Below, one piece after another: positions 45,305 to 54,611 of a DNA stretch of 62,452 nucleotides. The stretch spans positions 2,490,693 through 2,553,144 of the forward strand of contig NZ_LT546166.1 of assembly GCF_900078685.2 (NCBI RefSeq), given 5' to 3'. Origin of the DNA: Mycolicibacter icosiumassiliensis (lineage in GTDB: Bacteria; Actinomycetota; Actinomycetes; Mycobacteriales; Mycobacteriaceae). The position numbers were made by a program, and so were the translations under genes. Under the pieces are notes generated by a model that worked only from the letters and a program-made list of their open reading frames with translations, did not search any database and was not told where the DNA came from. Every line of letters starts with the position of its first letter. Positions within the stretch are counted from its first letter, which is position 1.

Positions 45305-46408
45305 TCAGCCTGTGATGGCTGCCGACGAGCATGCACCTAGCACCGTGGTGGACAGGAACGTCGCGGCATTGGCCAGATAGTTGTCGGTCGGGTCATAGGT
45401 CGGCAGTGCCAACACAAACGCCCGCCGGTACTGGGCGGACAGCTCCGCGAAGTCCTGCAGGGTGGGGTTGTTGCTGCGGCGGCCCAGCTGCTGCATCTTG
45501 TTGGCCAGGCTGATCATGATCGGGCCAACTGCCAGGTTCACTGCCTTCTGCTGCGGGTTCCAATACGTCCCAGGGATGCTGGGATCGATGCCGTGCCATT
45601 CGGCGGCATCGACACCGAACTTGTCCAGCGTGGCCTTCCAATCCGCGCACACCGGATTAGACCCGGTCAGATAGCGCTGCGGGTTGGCCGGGTTGCCGGG
45701 TGAGGCGGTCTTGGTGGGGGCGGACTGCGCCTCGATCATCGGCGCGCGGGTCGCTGCCGATCCGTTGTTCGCTGCGGCACAGATCGCGGCCAGCGCCGAG
45801 GCGGCGCTGTGTGCGGTGCCGGCCAGCGGAGCGTCCCGCTCGGTGTAGGTGGGAATGTGCTCGACGAAGGTCCGGGCGTAAGCGATGAACTGCTCGTAGA
45901 GTTCGCGCATCACCCGGTGCGGGGTCAGCTTCACCAAACCGACGGTCTGGGCGGCAGCATTGCGCACCACCTGGCCGGCGGCCAGGTACTGCTTCTTCTG
46001 CTCGTCATTCCACGCCGAAGCCGGAATCGACTGGTCGCGCTCATTCCACTTGCCCTGTCCCAGCATCGACAGCGTGCTGGACAGGTTGCTGCTGATCGAT
46101 ATCCATGCGGTACAGCTGGGGTCATTGATGATGATTGAGACTGGGTCGGTGTCGTCGGCGCTGGCGATACCCGAGGCCGCCGCGCTGCGGCTGGAGGCCG
46201 AGCCGGCCAGCGAACTTTTGCCGGGGTCGCCGCCTAGCAGCACTACCGCGACCAACACCAGCGCGACCACGGCCAGCACGACTACCGCGGCCAATCCCCA
46301 TTTGAGGCTCTTGTTCTGTTTCGGGGCAGCGACTTCGTCGTAGTCCTCGTCCTCGTCTTCGTCCTCGTCGTCATAGTCAAAGTCGAGATCGTCGGTGCCG
46401 TTAGTCAC
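45305..46408 (-). CDS. Membrane-anchored protein with acidic N-terminus and duplicated extracytoplasmic domain
   Basis: The 367-residue protein has a very acidic N-terminus (DYDDEDEDEDEDYDE), one transmembrane helix (about residues 36-60), and two related domains of about 110 residues. Both open with C-x-[AD]-W (CTAWIS, CADWKA), contain W-N-x-[EP]-Q-[KQ]-K (WNDEQKK, WNPQQKA), share a YxxxF/AFVxxxPTY segment (ARTFVEHIPTY, RRAFVLALPTY) and end in a Cys. I do not recognise a named family. It is divergent from aspS. Confidence 0.8.
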   Translation of the reverse strand: MTNGTDDLDFDYDDEDEDEDEDYDEVAAPKQNKSLKWGLAAVVVLAVVALVLVAVVLLGGDPGKSSLAGSASSRSAAASGIASADDTDPVSIIINDPSCTAWISISSNLSSTLSMLGQGKWNERDQSIPASAWNDEQKKQYLAAGQVVRNAAAQTVGLVKLTPHRVMRELYEQFIAYARTFVEHIPTYTERDAPLAGTAHSAASALAAICAAANNGSAATRAPMIEAQSAPTKTASPGNPANPQRYLTGSNPVCADWKATLDKFGVDAAEWHGIDPSIPGTYWNPQQKAVNLAVGPIMISLANKMQQLGRRSNNPTLQDFAELSAQYRRAFVLALPTYDPTDNYLANAATFLSTTVLGACSSAAITG

Positions 46409-46516
46409 AGTGAGCCAGCTTAAAGCACCGACCGGCGCGGAGCAGTGTCACGAGAGGGCTCTAGACTTGGCGACCGTCAAACCGTTACCGAACCATCTGT
46501 CACCAAGGGGGTATTT

Positions 46517-48286
46517 GTGCTGCGCAGCCACGACGCCGGCTCACTACGGGCCATCGACGCCGGGCGCAGCGTCACGCTTGCCGGTTGGGTGGCGCGCCGA
46601 CGTGATCACGGCGGGGTCATCTTCATTGACCTGCGTGACGCTTCCGGGGTGGCGCAGGTGGTGTTCCGTGACGCCACTGTCCTGGAGCAGGCGCACCGTC
46701 TGCGGGCCGAGTTCTGCGTGGCAGTCACCGGTGTCATCGAGGTTCGCCCGGAGGGCAATGAGAATCCCGATCTGCCCACCGGGGCCATCGAGATCAACGC
46801 TACGAGGCTGACGGTTCTCAACGAATCTGCGGCTTTGCCGTTTCAGCTCGACGAATCCGCCGGCGAGGAAGCTCGGCTCAAGCACCGCTACCTGGACCTG
46901 CGTCGCGAAGACGGGCCCGGCGCCGCGCTGCGACTTCGTTCGCAGGCCAACGCCGCAGCCCGTTCGGTGCTGGCCGAGCAAAAATTCGTCGAGATCGAAA
47001 CGCCCACGCTGACCCGCTCGACCCCGGAGGGCGCCCGCGACTTCCTGGTTCCGGCACGGCTGCAGCCCGGTTCGTTCTACGCGCTGCCGCAGAGCCCGCA
47101 GCTGTTCAAGCAGCTGCTGATGGTGGCCGGCATGGAGCGCTATTACCAGATCGCCCGTTGCTACCGCGACGAGGACTTCCGCGCCGACCGCCAGCCGGAG
47201 TTCACCCAGCTGGACCTGGAGATGAGCTTCGTCGACGCCGAGGACGTGATCGGCATCGCCGAACAGGTGCTCAAGGCGCTGTGGGCCCTGATCGGCTACG
47301 ACCTGCCGCTGCCGCTGCCCCGGATGACCTACGCCGACGCGATGCGCCGGTTCGGTTCGGACAAGCCCGACCTGCGATTCGGTCTGGAACTGGTCGAGTG
47401 CACGGAGTTTTTCTCCGACACCACCTTCCGGGTCTTCCAGGCTCCCTACGTGGGCGCGGTCGTCATGCCCGGCGGGGCGTCTCAGCCGCGCCGCACGCTG
47501 GACGGCTGGCAGGAATGGGCCAAGCAGCGCGGAGCCAAGGGCCTGGCGTACGTGCTGGTCGGCGAGGACGGGGAGCTGTCCGGACCGGTGGCCAAGAACC
47601 TGACCGACGCCGAGCGTGCCGGGCTGGCCGGGCATGTCGGTGCCGCGCCGGGGGACTGCATCTTCTTTGTGGCCGGGCCGGCCAAGGGATCCCGGGCGCT
47701 GTTGGGGGCGGCTCGTGGTGAGATCGCCCGGCGCCTGGACCTGATCGACCCGAACGCCTGGGCGTTCACCTGGGTGGTTGACCCGCCGCTGTTCGAGCCC
47801 GCCGACGACGCCACCGCCGCTGGCGACGTGGCCGTCGGCTCGGGGGCCTGGACCGCGGTGCACCACGCCTTCACCTCGCCCAAGCCGGAGCACGCCGGCA
47901 GCCTGGAGACCGACCCGGGCTCGGTGCTCGCGGACGCCTATGACGTGGTGTGCAACGGCAACGAGATCGGCGGCGGCTCGATCCGTATCCACCGCCGCGA
48001 TGTCCAGCAGCAGGTCTTCAAGGTCATGGGGATCGACGAGGCATCGGCGAACGAGAAGTTCGGATTCCTGCTGGACGCATTCAGTTTCGGTGCACCGCCG
48101 CACGGCGGGCTGGCGTTCGGCTGGGACCGGGTGGTGGCGTTGCTGGCCGGCGTCGACTCCATCCGCGAGGTCATCGCGTTCCCGAAGTCCGGCGGCGGCA
48201 TCGATCCGCTGACCGACGCCCCGGCACCGATCACCGCGGCGCAGCGCAAAGAAGCCGGTATCGACGCGGTGCCCCAGCAGCGCTGA
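46517..48286 (+). CDS. aspS: Aspartyl-tRNA synthetase (probably non-discriminating Asp/Asn type)
   Basis: The 589-residue class II synthetase has the N-terminal OB fold ([23 protein letters not shown]), motif 2 ([30 protein letters not shown]), the GAD insert (about residues 280-420) and motif 3 ([16 protein letters not shown]). I chose the GTG at 46517 ([16 protein letters not shown]) because bacterial AspS starts here. The position matches Rv2572c. Discrimination type is inferred from genus. Confidence 0.96.
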   Translation: MLRSHDAGSLRAIDAGRSVTLAGWVARRRDHGGVIFIDLRDASGVAQVVFRDATVLEQAHRLRAEFCVAVTGVIEVRPEGNENPDLPTGAIEINATRLTVLNESAALPFQLDESAGEEARLKHRYLDLRREDGPGAALRLRSQANAAARSVLAEQKFVEIETPTLTRSTPEGARDFLVPARLQPGSFYALPQSPQLFKQLLMVAGMERYYQIARCYRDEDFRADRQPEFTQLDLEMSFVDAEDVIGIAEQVLKALWALIGYDLPLPLPRMTYADAMRRFGSDKPDLRFGLELVECTEFFSDTTFRVFQAPYVGAVVMPGGASQPRRTLDGWQEWAKQRGAKGLAYVLVGEDGELSGPVAKNLTDAERAGLAGHVGAAPGDCIFFVAGPAKGSRALLGAARGEIARRLDLIDPNAWAFTWVVDPPLFEPADDATAAGDVAVGSGAWTAVHHAFTSPKPEHAGSLETDPGSVLADAYDVVCNGNEIGGGSIRIHRRDVQQQVFKVMGIDEASANEKFGFLLDAFSFGAPPHGGLAFGWDRVVALLAGVDSIREVIAFPKSGGGIDPLTDAPAPITAAQRKEAGIDAVPQQR

Positions 48287-48331
48287 AGTAGGCGCTAGAC
48301 AGCTGCAAGGTGATCGGCAAGGCTGACGGGC

Positions 48332-48739
48332 ATGGATTCGGCTGAGTTCGCCCGACTGGTGATCGCCAACATGCCGTTCGCGGCGGCGTTGCAGATTGAG
48401 ATCGCTGAACTGTCACCGCAAGAGGTGCGCGCGACCATGGTATGGGCGCCGGAGCGCTGCACCACCGGCGGCATGCTGCACGGGGGAGCGTTGATGGCGT
48501 TCGCCGACACCGTCGGCGCGGTGTGCGCGGTGGCTAACCTGCCCCAGGGCGCCAGCACGTCGACCATCGAGTCGAAGACCAATTTCTTCCGCGCAGTGCG
48601 GGAAGGCAGCGTGACGGCGACCAGTGTGCCGCTGCACGTCGGACGCACCACCATCGTCGTGCAGACCGACCTGACCGACGAGCGTGACAAGCTGGTCGCG
48701 CGGGTCACCCAAACCCAGGCGGTGCTGTCGCCGAAGTAG
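48332..48739 (+). CDS. PaaI-family hotdog thioesterase
   Basis: The 135-residue protein has a 4HBT hotdog domain with the conserved CTTGGMLHGGALMAFADTVGAVCA helix and ESKTNFFRAVREG strand. These enzymes hydrolyse acyl-CoA thioesters, often aryl-CoA. It lies 45 bp after aspS on the same strand and converges on the rpf gene. The substrate is unknown. Confidence 0.9.
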   Translation: MDSAEFARLVIANMPFAAALQIEIAELSPQEVRATMVWAPERCTTGGMLHGGALMAFADTVGAVCAVANLPQGASTSTIESKTNFFRAVREGSVTATSVPLHVGRTTIVVQTDLTDERDKLVARVTQTQAVLSPK

Positions 48740-48745
48740 CGGGAC

Positions 48746-49174
48746 TCACCAGAACGGTTTGAGCAGCTGGCGCATCGCCGGCGGCACCCAGCCTTTCACC
48801 GACGACGGGAATACCCGACCTGGGCCGCATTTCGGCCAGGCATACGGGCCCTGCTCGTCGAGGACCCGCGTGGCGACGGCGATCTGTTCCTCCCGAGATG
48901 CCTGCGCCGGTGACCCCACTCCGCCGAATGCACGCCAGGTCGATGGTTTGAACTGCAGACCGCCGTAAAAACCATTGCCGGTGTCGGCGGCCCAGTTGCC
49001 GCCGGATTCGCATTGGGCGACCGCGTCCCAGCCCAGTGCCATGTTGTCCGCGTGCGCCACCCCCGCCGAAGACAGCAGCGTGCCCACAATCCCCCCGGTG
49101 ATCAGCCCGGACGTCGCCCACGTGAGCTGGCGCCGTCCGAACTGCACGACACGCCGTGTCGTGTTCCGGTACAT
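48746..49174 (-). CDS. Resuscitation-promoting factor (Rpf), short form
   Basis: The 142-residue secreted protein has an Arg-rich start, a signal peptide ending AGVAHAD (about residue 43) and a transglycosylase-like Rpf domain. The catalytic Glu lies in [27 protein letters not shown], and the paired Cys in QCESG and PKCGPG matches the Rpf disulfide. Rpf proteins cleave peptidoglycan and help wake dormant cells. It has no extra C-terminal domain, so it resembles RpfC/RpfD/RpfE. GGAGG precedes the ATG. Confidence 0.92.
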   Translation of the reverse strand: MYRNTTRRVVQFGRRQLTWATSGLITGGIVGTLLSSAGVAHADNMALGWDAVAQCESGGNWAADTGNGFYGGLQFKPSTWRAFGGVGSPAQASREEQIAVATRVLDEQGPYAWPKCGPGRVFPSSVKGWVPPAMRQLLKPFW

Positions 49175-49187
49175 ATCACAACCTCCG

Positions 49188-49203
49188 TGATAGGTGTCTA
49201 TCA
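49188..49203. promoter_or_regulatory. Palindrome directly upstream of the rpf ribosome-binding site
   Basis: TGATAG-GTGT-CTATCA is a perfect 6+6 inverted repeat one base from the rpf Shine-Dalgarno (complement 49182-49186). It could be an operator or an RNA hairpin that controls access to the ribosome-binding site. Confidence 0.5.
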
Positions 49204-49440
49204 GTGAGGTTTTAGAGCATAACGCGATAAATGATGAAATTGCACATTTTGGTCAGCTAAAGATGCAAATGGGTTTGTTGTTATTGGTTGAGGCAAAAGT
49301 AAACTAAAGGTGTTTGAGTTAACTAAGTTGTGATTGTTACGTATGTTGCGAGAGATCTCTTATAAATTAAGAGAATTTTGAGTGACTAATGTTACTGAAG
49401 TGACAATTGGGACTAGAGTGGCGTCTGAGTAGTTGTTCAC
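49204..49440. promoter_or_regulatory. AT-rich non-coding island upstream of rpf
   Basis: About 235 bp are strikingly AT-rich against a GC-rich genome, with no coding frame. It includes a TCTCTTA-TAAAT-TAAGAGA dyad at 49356-49374. Upstream of rpf on the minus strand, it probably holds the promoter and a long 5' leader, and could bind the AT-preferring silencer Lsr2. I could not match a riboswitch. Confidence 0.5.
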
Positions 49441-49538
49441 ACTCGGGCCCCGCCGCGACGGCCGGGCCGAAAAAAAATCTCCAGAATCGCGCGCCTGGTT
49501 CCCCGGCGGCATGACCGGGCGCGCCTAGGCTGCCTCGG

Positions 49539-50381
49539 GTGGCCGACCGCTATGGAACCGACATTCTCGCCGACAACCCGCACGCCGCCCGCAGGGTCCG
49601 CTCGGTGGAGGTGCCGGTGGAACGCGGCATGGTGGTCGAAGACGCCGAAAGCGGCTACGTCGGGGCCGTCGTGCGGGTCGCCTACGGTCGGATGGACCTC
49701 GAAGACCGGCACGGCGGCACTCGCGGATTCCCCGTCGGCCCCGGCTACCTGATCGACGGCAAACCGGTGATCTTGACCGAGCCCCGCCCGACCGCACCCA
49801 CGGCGCCCGACCGGACGGCATCGGGTTCGGTGGCGGTCCGCGGCGCACGCGCCAAGGTCGCGCTGGCCAGTCGGATCTACGTGGAGGGCCGCCACGACGC
49901 CGAACTCGTCGAGCAGGTCTGGGGTGAAGACCTGCGCATCGAAGGTGTGGTGGTGGAATACCTCGGCGGCATCGATGACCTGGCCGGCATCGTCGCCGAA
50001 TTCCAGCCCGGTCCGGGCCGCCGACTTGGGGTGCTGGTCGACCACCTGGTCGACGGCTCCAAGGAGACCCGCATCGCCGAGGCGGTCCGCCGCGGCCCAG
50101 GCGGTGCGCACACCCTGATCGTCGGGCACCCCTATGTCGACATCTGGCAGGCGGTGAAGCCGGGGCGGCTCGGACTGCAGGCGTGGCCCACGATTCCGCG
50201 CAACGTGGAGTGGAAGCACGGGATCTGCGCCGCGCTGGGCTGGCCGCACGCGGCTCAAGCCGATATCGCCGCCGCCTGGCAGCGCATCCGGGGCCGGGTG
50301 CGGGACTGGACCGACCTGGAACCGGAGCTGATCGGCCGGGTCGAGGAGTTGATCGACTTCGTAACCCAACCCGCCGGCTGA
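49539..50381 (+). CDS. DUF3097 family protein
   Basis: The 280-residue protein matches the actinobacterial DUF3097 family from start (VADRYGTDILADNPH) to end. The central segment ASRIYVEGRHDAELVEQVWGEDL, with its later LGVLVDHLVDGSKE, resembles a TOPRIM-like fold (Glu, then DxD-like acids), suggesting a nucleic-acid-related role, but this is only resemblance. Start GTG 49539. It is divergent from rpf across the AT-rich region. Confidence 0.85.
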   Translation: MADRYGTDILADNPHAARRVRSVEVPVERGMVVEDAESGYVGAVVRVAYGRMDLEDRHGGTRGFPVGPGYLIDGKPVILTEPRPTAPTAPDRTASGSVAVRGARAKVALASRIYVEGRHDAELVEQVWGEDLRIEGVVVEYLGGIDDLAGIVAEFQPGPGRRLGVLVDHLVDGSKETRIAEAVRRGPGGAHTLIVGHPYVDIWQAVKPGRLGLQAWPTIPRNVEWKHGICAALGWPHAAQADIAAAWQRIRGRVRDWTDLEPELIGRVEELIDFVTQPAG

Positions 50382-50422
50382 TTCGGCTGAATCGGGCCAC
50401 CGGGGCCGCCTGAGCCGGTTGG

Positions 50423-51541
50423 ATGGCAGGCATGAAAACAATTGCCGCCGTGGCACATGCGCCTAACCAGCCCTTCGAGATCATGGAGCTCGATCTCGAC
50501 GGTCCCGGCCCGGGTGAGGTGCTGATCAAATTCACCGCCGCCGGGCTGTGCCATTCGGATCTGCACGTAGCCGACGGCGACTGGCCGAACCGGTTCCCGA
50601 TCGTCGGCGGGCACGAGGGCTCCGGGATCATCGAGGACGTCGGCCCCGGGGTCACCAAGGTCAAGCCCGGCGATCACGTGGTGTGCTGCTTCATCCCCAG
50701 CTGCGGCAGCTGCCGGTACTGCTCGACCGGCCGGCAGAACCTGTGCGACATGGGCGCCACCATCCTGGAGGGCTGCATGCCCGACGGCACGTTCCGATTC
50801 CACTCCGGTGGAACCGATTACGGCGGCTTCTGCATGCTCGGCACCTTCGCGGAACGGGCCACGGTCTCGCAGCACTCGGTGGTCAAGGTCGACGACTGGC
50901 TGCCGTTGGAGACCGCGGTGCTGGCCGGCTGCGGGGTGCCCACCGGCTGGGCGACGGCCAACTACGACGGCGGGGTGCGCGCCGGGGACACCGTGGTGGT
51001 CTACGGCATCGGCGGGGTCGGGATCAACGCCGTGCAAGGGGCCGCGCACGCCGGCGCCAAGTACGTGGTGGCCGTCGACCCGGTGGAGTTCAAACGCGAG
51101 ACCGCCCTGAAACTCGGTGCCACCCACGCGTTCGCCACCGCCGAGGAGGCGATGGAGAAGGTCGCCGAGCTCACCTGGGGGCAGATGGCCGACCAGGCGC
51201 TGATCACCGTCGGCGACCTGGGGTTGGCCGTCACGACCGCGGCGATCAACACGGTCGGCAAGGGCGGCACCGTGGTCGTCGCGGCGATGGCCCGCTTGGA
51301 GGACCTCGACGTGCAGGTGTCGGGCACCATGTTGGCGCTGTTCGGCAAGACCATCAAGGGCACGCTGTTCGGTGGGGCGAACCCGCAGTACGACATCGTG
51401 CGCCTCCTGCGCCTCTACGACGCCGGCCAGCTCAAACTCGACGAGCTGGTCACCCGGCGCTACACCCTGGAGCAGGTCAATGAGGGCTATCAGGATCTGC
51501 GCGACGGCAAGAACATCCGCGGGGTGATCGTGCACCGCTGA
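50423..51541 (+). CDS. Zinc-dependent alcohol dehydrogenase, NDMA-dependent group
   Basis: The 372-residue medium-chain dehydrogenase has catalytic zinc ligands in GLCHSDLH and GGHEGSGII, the structural zinc cysteines in CGSCRYCSTGRQNLC, and the cofactor site VVYGIGGVGINAVQGA. The sequence fits the actinobacterial NDMA-dependent subgroup, which holds NAD(H) tightly and in mycobacteria is often linked to mycofactocin; no mycofactocin genes are in the window. A second in-frame ATG at 50432 (MKTIAAV) may be the true start. Confidence 0.88.
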   Translation: MAGMKTIAAVAHAPNQPFEIMELDLDGPGPGEVLIKFTAAGLCHSDLHVADGDWPNRFPIVGGHEGSGIIEDVGPGVTKVKPGDHVVCCFIPSCGSCRYCSTGRQNLCDMGATILEGCMPDGTFRFHSGGTDYGGFCMLGTFAERATVSQHSVVKVDDWLPLETAVLAGCGVPTGWATANYDGGVRAGDTVVVYGIGGVGINAVQGAAHAGAKYVVAVDPVEFKRETALKLGATHAFATAEEAMEKVAELTWGQMADQALITVGDLGLAVTTAAINTVGKGGTVVVAAMARLEDLDVQVSGTMLALFGKTIKGTLFGGANPQYDIVRLLRLYDAGQLKLDELVTRRYTLEQVNEGYQDLRDGKNIRGVIVHR

Positions 51542-51680
51542 GGCAGCGCCCCCATTGCGCCCAGCGTGTAACCAGCCCGAAAAATCACCGCTCAACTCGT
51601 CCTGAGTACACGTTCGGCGCGAGGTCTGCCGGAAAGGGGACTGCGGCGCCGACGCTGCGACACTGGCTTAGCCTGGAGGC

Positions 51681-53006
51681 GTGTCCGACGGACTGTTCGA
51701 CCTGACCGGCGCACCGGCGTCCCAGCCTGAGCCGGGCGCTGCCACCTCCACACCGCTGGCGGTGCGGATGCGGCCGGCCTCCCTCGACGAGGTGGTCGGC
51801 CAGGATCACCTGCTGGGCCAGGGCTCCCCGCTGCGCCGGCTGGTCGACGGCTCCGGGGCGGCCTCGGTCATCCTCTACGGACCGCCCGGCACCGGAAAGA
51901 CCACCCTGGCCTCGCTGATCTCCGGGGCGACCGGCCGACGATTCGAGGCACTCTCGGCGCTGAGTGCCGGGGTCAAAGAGGTGCGCGCGGTGATCGACAC
52001 CGCCCGCCGCGCGGCCGCCTACGGCGAGCAGACCGTGTTGTTCATCGATGAGGTGCACCGGTTCTCCAAGACCCAGCAGGACGCGCTGCTGGCCGCGGTG
52101 GAGAACCGGGTGGTGCTGCTGGTGGCCGCCACCACCGAGAACCCGTCGTTCTCGGTGGTCGCCCCGCTGCTGAGCCGGTCGCTGATCCTGCAGCTGCGGC
52201 CGCTGGGGCCAGACGACATCGCCACGGTGGTGCGCCGCGCCATCGACGACGAACGCGGCCTGGGTGGACGTATCGAGGTGGCGCCCGATGCCGTCGACCT
52301 GCTGGTTCGGCTGGCCGCCGGCGACGCCCGCCGGGCCTTGACCGCACTGGAAGTGGCGGCTGAGGCGGGCCAGCGGGTGACCGTCGAGACCGTCGAAGGA
52401 TCCCTGGATCAGGCGGCGGTGCGCTACGACCGCGACGGCGATCAGCACTATGACGTCATCAGCGCGTTCATCAAGTCGGTGCGGGGCTCGGACGTCGACG
52501 CCGCGTTGCACTACCTGGCCCGCATGCTGGTCGCGGGGGAGGACCCGCGGTTCATCGCGCGCCGGCTGATGATCCTGGCCAGTGAGGACATCGGGATGGG
52601 CGATCCGACCGCGCTGCAGACGGCGGTGGCCGCGGCACAGACCGTCGCGCTGATCGGCATGCCCGAGGCGCAACTGACCCTGGCGCACGCCACCGTGCAC
52701 CTGGCAACCGCCCCGAAGTCCAACGCGGTGACCACCGCGCTGGGCGCGGCCATGGCCGACATCCGGGCCGGCAAGGCCGGGGCGGTTCCGGCGCACCTGC
52801 GCGACGGGCACTATGCGGGAGCGCAGTCCCTGGGCAATGCGGTCGGTTACCGGTACGCCCACGATCATCCGGATGGTGTTGTGCCGCAACAATATCCACC
52901 CGACGATCTGGTGGGTGTGGACTACTATCAGCCCACCGGCCGGGGTGCTGAGCGCGAGATCGGCGGGCGGCTGGCGCGGCTGCGGGCGATCATCCGCCGT
53001 CGCTAG
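51681..53006 (+). CDS. rarA: Replication-associated recombination protein RarA (MgsA)
   Basis: The 441-residue AAA+ protein acts at stalled replication forks. It has Walker [13 protein letters not shown], Walker [20 protein letters not shown], sensor 1 [12 protein letters not shown], and the C-terminal tetramerisation domain ([27 protein letters not shown] and [12 protein letters not shown]). Start GTG 51681 ([10 protein letters not shown]). It corresponds to Rv2559c and converges on the next gene with 1 bp between stops. Confidence 0.95.
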   Translation: MSDGLFDLTGAPASQPEPGAATSTPLAVRMRPASLDEVVGQDHLLGQGSPLRRLVDGSGAASVILYGPPGTGKTTLASLISGATGRRFEALSALSAGVKEVRAVIDTARRAAAYGEQTVLFIDEVHRFSKTQQDALLAAVENRVVLLVAATTENPSFSVVAPLLSRSLILQLRPLGPDDIATVVRRAIDDERGLGGRIEVAPDAVDLLVRLAAGDARRALTALEVAAEAGQRVTVETVEGSLDQAAVRYDRDGDQHYDVISAFIKSVRGSDVDAALHYLARMLVAGEDPRFIARRLMILASEDIGMGDPTALQTAVAAAQTVALIGMPEAQLTLAHATVHLATAPKSNAVTTALGAAMADIRAGKAGAVPAHLRDGHYAGAQSLGNAVGYRYAHDHPDGVVPQQYPPDDLVGVDYYQPTGRGAEREIGGRLARLRAIIRRR

Positions 53007-53007
53007 A

Positions 53008-54066
53008 TCACCAGGTGCCGGCGGCGAGGTCGGCGAACAGGTTGCTCACCGTGTCGGGCACCGCATCCAGCGCCGCGGAGATGCTGGTCACCCCGTCCTG
53101 GAATGCCGTGGTGAGCGCCGCCGAATCACCGGACGCCAGGGCATCCAGGACGTGATCGAATGCCACCTGCGGAGGCAGCACCAAGTCGCGCCAGATCAGG
53201 AAGAGGTCACCCAGTGCGCCGGGGTTCTCCGGGACGGCCTGGCCGGCCCAGCTGAGCAGCGTCCAGCCGTCGGTGGGGTTGCCCTCGACCTGGATCAGTC
53301 CGGCGTTGGGTACCAGCGCGGGCGTCCCGCCGTTGCTCAGCGACGCGATCACCGTGTTGACCAGCGCCATCGGGTCGGGATTCTTGACGTTGAGCATGGT
53401 CCAGATCATCATCGACGCCTCGCTGCTGTAGGCCACGTCGGTGATGTTGCCGTCGTTGCTGACCACCGGATTGGCCAGCGCCGCGTTGTACATCGCATCG
53501 ACGGACGCGGTGTAGTTGTCGTTGACGACCACCCCGTTGTACTCGTTGGCGCCCGGAATCTGAAATGCGTTGACCAGGCCCAACATCCACAGCACCACGG
53601 CCACGTCGTAGTAGACGCCGCCGAGGCTGAGCACCGGCTGGTTGGCGAAGATACCGCCGTCGACCTCGACTAGCCCGTTGAGGATCTGCGGGTCCATGCC
53701 CTGCAGCGTGGCGAATTGCGCCGCGGTGTCCTGGGCGTCGGTGTCCGGTCCGGAGAACAGGCCGGCGACGTGGTGCGGCCCGCCGACCTCGGCGTAGATC
53801 TGGTTGGCGGTGTCGATCGCCTGCTGCTTGCCCAGGTCGCTGATCCCCGCCCCGGGGAATTCCGGAGAGAACGGGATTCGCGAGTTGGCCGGGGCCATGT
53901 CTTCGGCGTGCCGGACGATGTCGAGGACGATGTCCTGGGCGGTCAGCGTGATGTCCCGAGCAGTCAGCATCGGCAGGGCATGCGGTGGCGCCGCGATCGG
54001 GGTGATAAGGCCGGCGCCGAGTAGCGCGATTCCCGTGGCGGTGCAGCAAGAGCGTATCTCCGGCAT
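53008..54066 (-). CDS. Exported histidine-phosphatase-like protein, second catalytic His apparently missing
   Basis: The 352-residue protein has a signal peptide (about residues 1-32, ending PHALPM) and a phosphoglycerate-mutase-like fold. The first active-site motif is present as IVLDIVRHAEDM. At the position where histidine phosphatases carry a second His (an SHG-like motif), the sequence reads VAYSSEASMMIWT, so the His appears to be Ser. I chose the ATG at 54066 because GGGGGG precedes it; ATG 54081 is an alternative. An acid phosphatase or inactive relative is the likely role. Confidence 0.75.
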   Translation of the reverse strand: MPEIRSCCTATGIALLGAGLITPIAAPPHALPMLTARDITLTAQDIVLDIVRHAEDMAPANSRIPFSPEFPGAGISDLGKQQAIDTANQIYAEVGGPHHVAGLFSGPDTDAQDTAAQFATLQGMDPQILNGLVEVDGGIFANQPVLSLGGVYYDVAVVLWMLGLVNAFQIPGANEYNGVVVNDNYTASVDAMYNAALANPVVSNDGNITDVAYSSEASMMIWTMLNVKNPDPMALVNTVIASLSNGGTPALVPNAGLIQVEGNPTDGWTLLSWAGQAVPENPGALGDLFLIWRDLVLPPQVAFDHVLDALASGDSAALTTAFQDGVTSISAALDAVPDTVSNLFADLAAGTW

Positions 54067-54365
54067 TTCGAGGCCCCCCATTCATCAGCTACGGCACGGT
54101 GTCAATTAAGGAAAATGCCAGGCGAGGCTAGCAATGGGGCTTGGTGGCGACAACAGTTTTCAGCGGCAGGGGCGGATATTGCCAGCAAACGCGCAGCGTC
54201 GGCCGGCCGAGGTGAAGATGGCGCAGCACAGCCTGGCGCGGGAGGCGCTGATCAACGGGGTCTGAGTGCTCCGGCGAGCAGACGCGAAAGCCCCTTTCAG
54301 AGGCCCCAAATGGGGGTTTTCACGTCTGCTCGCCGGGGGAAACCCAACCCGTAGGCTGGGCAGTG
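54067..54365. other. Intergenic region before the yjbQ fragment
   Basis: About 300 bp hold a 43-codon frame (54134-54265, MGLGGDNSFQRQG to AREALINGV) that I cannot assign, and the palindrome at 54271-54336. No other gene is recognisable. The orthologues of Rv2557 and Rv2558 found here in M. tuberculosis are absent. Confidence 0.4.
54271..54336. terminator. Large palindromic element, terminator-like
   Basis: CCGGCGAGCAGACG (54271-54284) and CGTCTGCTCGCCGG (54323-54336) are perfect 14-bp inverted arms. The centre holds a second stem, GGCCCC/GGGGG followed by TTTT (54302-54320), which reads as an intrinsic terminator on the plus strand. It resembles other mycobacterial intergenic GCAGACG palindromes, including the one at 35306-35371. 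Confidence 0.7.
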
Positions 54366-54527
54366 ATGAACACCGAAGTACTTGACATCGACACCGCCCG
54401 GCGTCGAACCGTCGACCTCACCGAGCTGGTGAGGTCGTTCTGCGCCGGCGCCGGTGACAGGCTGTGCAACGTCTTCGTGCCACACGCGACGGCGGGGGTG
54501 GCGATCATCGAGACCGGCGCCACCTGA
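54366..54527 (+). pseudogene. YjbQ (UPF0047) family protein, 5' fragment
   Basis: The frame MNTEVLDIDTARRRTVDLTE through VFVPHATAGVAIIETGA is the N-terminal third of the YjbQ/UPF0047 family (about 130-140 residues; Rv2556c). It then stops (TGA 54525-54527). The HGxGHxxxH-type and GTWQ regions are absent downstream, so about 250 bp were deleted between here and alaS. It is probably non-functional. Confidence 0.85.
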
Positions 54528-54611
54528 GGATCCTTGCCTGCAGGGAACGCGTTCGGCGGCCCGGTACTGTAGTGCCGTCTAAACGGGCGAGACGGCGGGA
54601 AGCGATAGATA

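Noticed and set aside
46544..48103. Long minus-strand open frame (519 codons) opposite aspS
   Set aside because: It is antisense to an intact, unmistakable aspS and its translation has no family motif. High GC suppresses stops on the opposite strand.
49204..49440. c-di-AMP (ydaO-type) riboswitch upstream of rpf
   Set aside because: Such a riboswitch precedes rpfA in mycobacteria, but I could not find its conserved GC-rich core here; the region is AT-rich.
54134..54265. 43-codon frame before the palindrome
   Set aside because: It has no recognised family, a weak start context and lies next to deletion-prone sequence; too little to call a gene.
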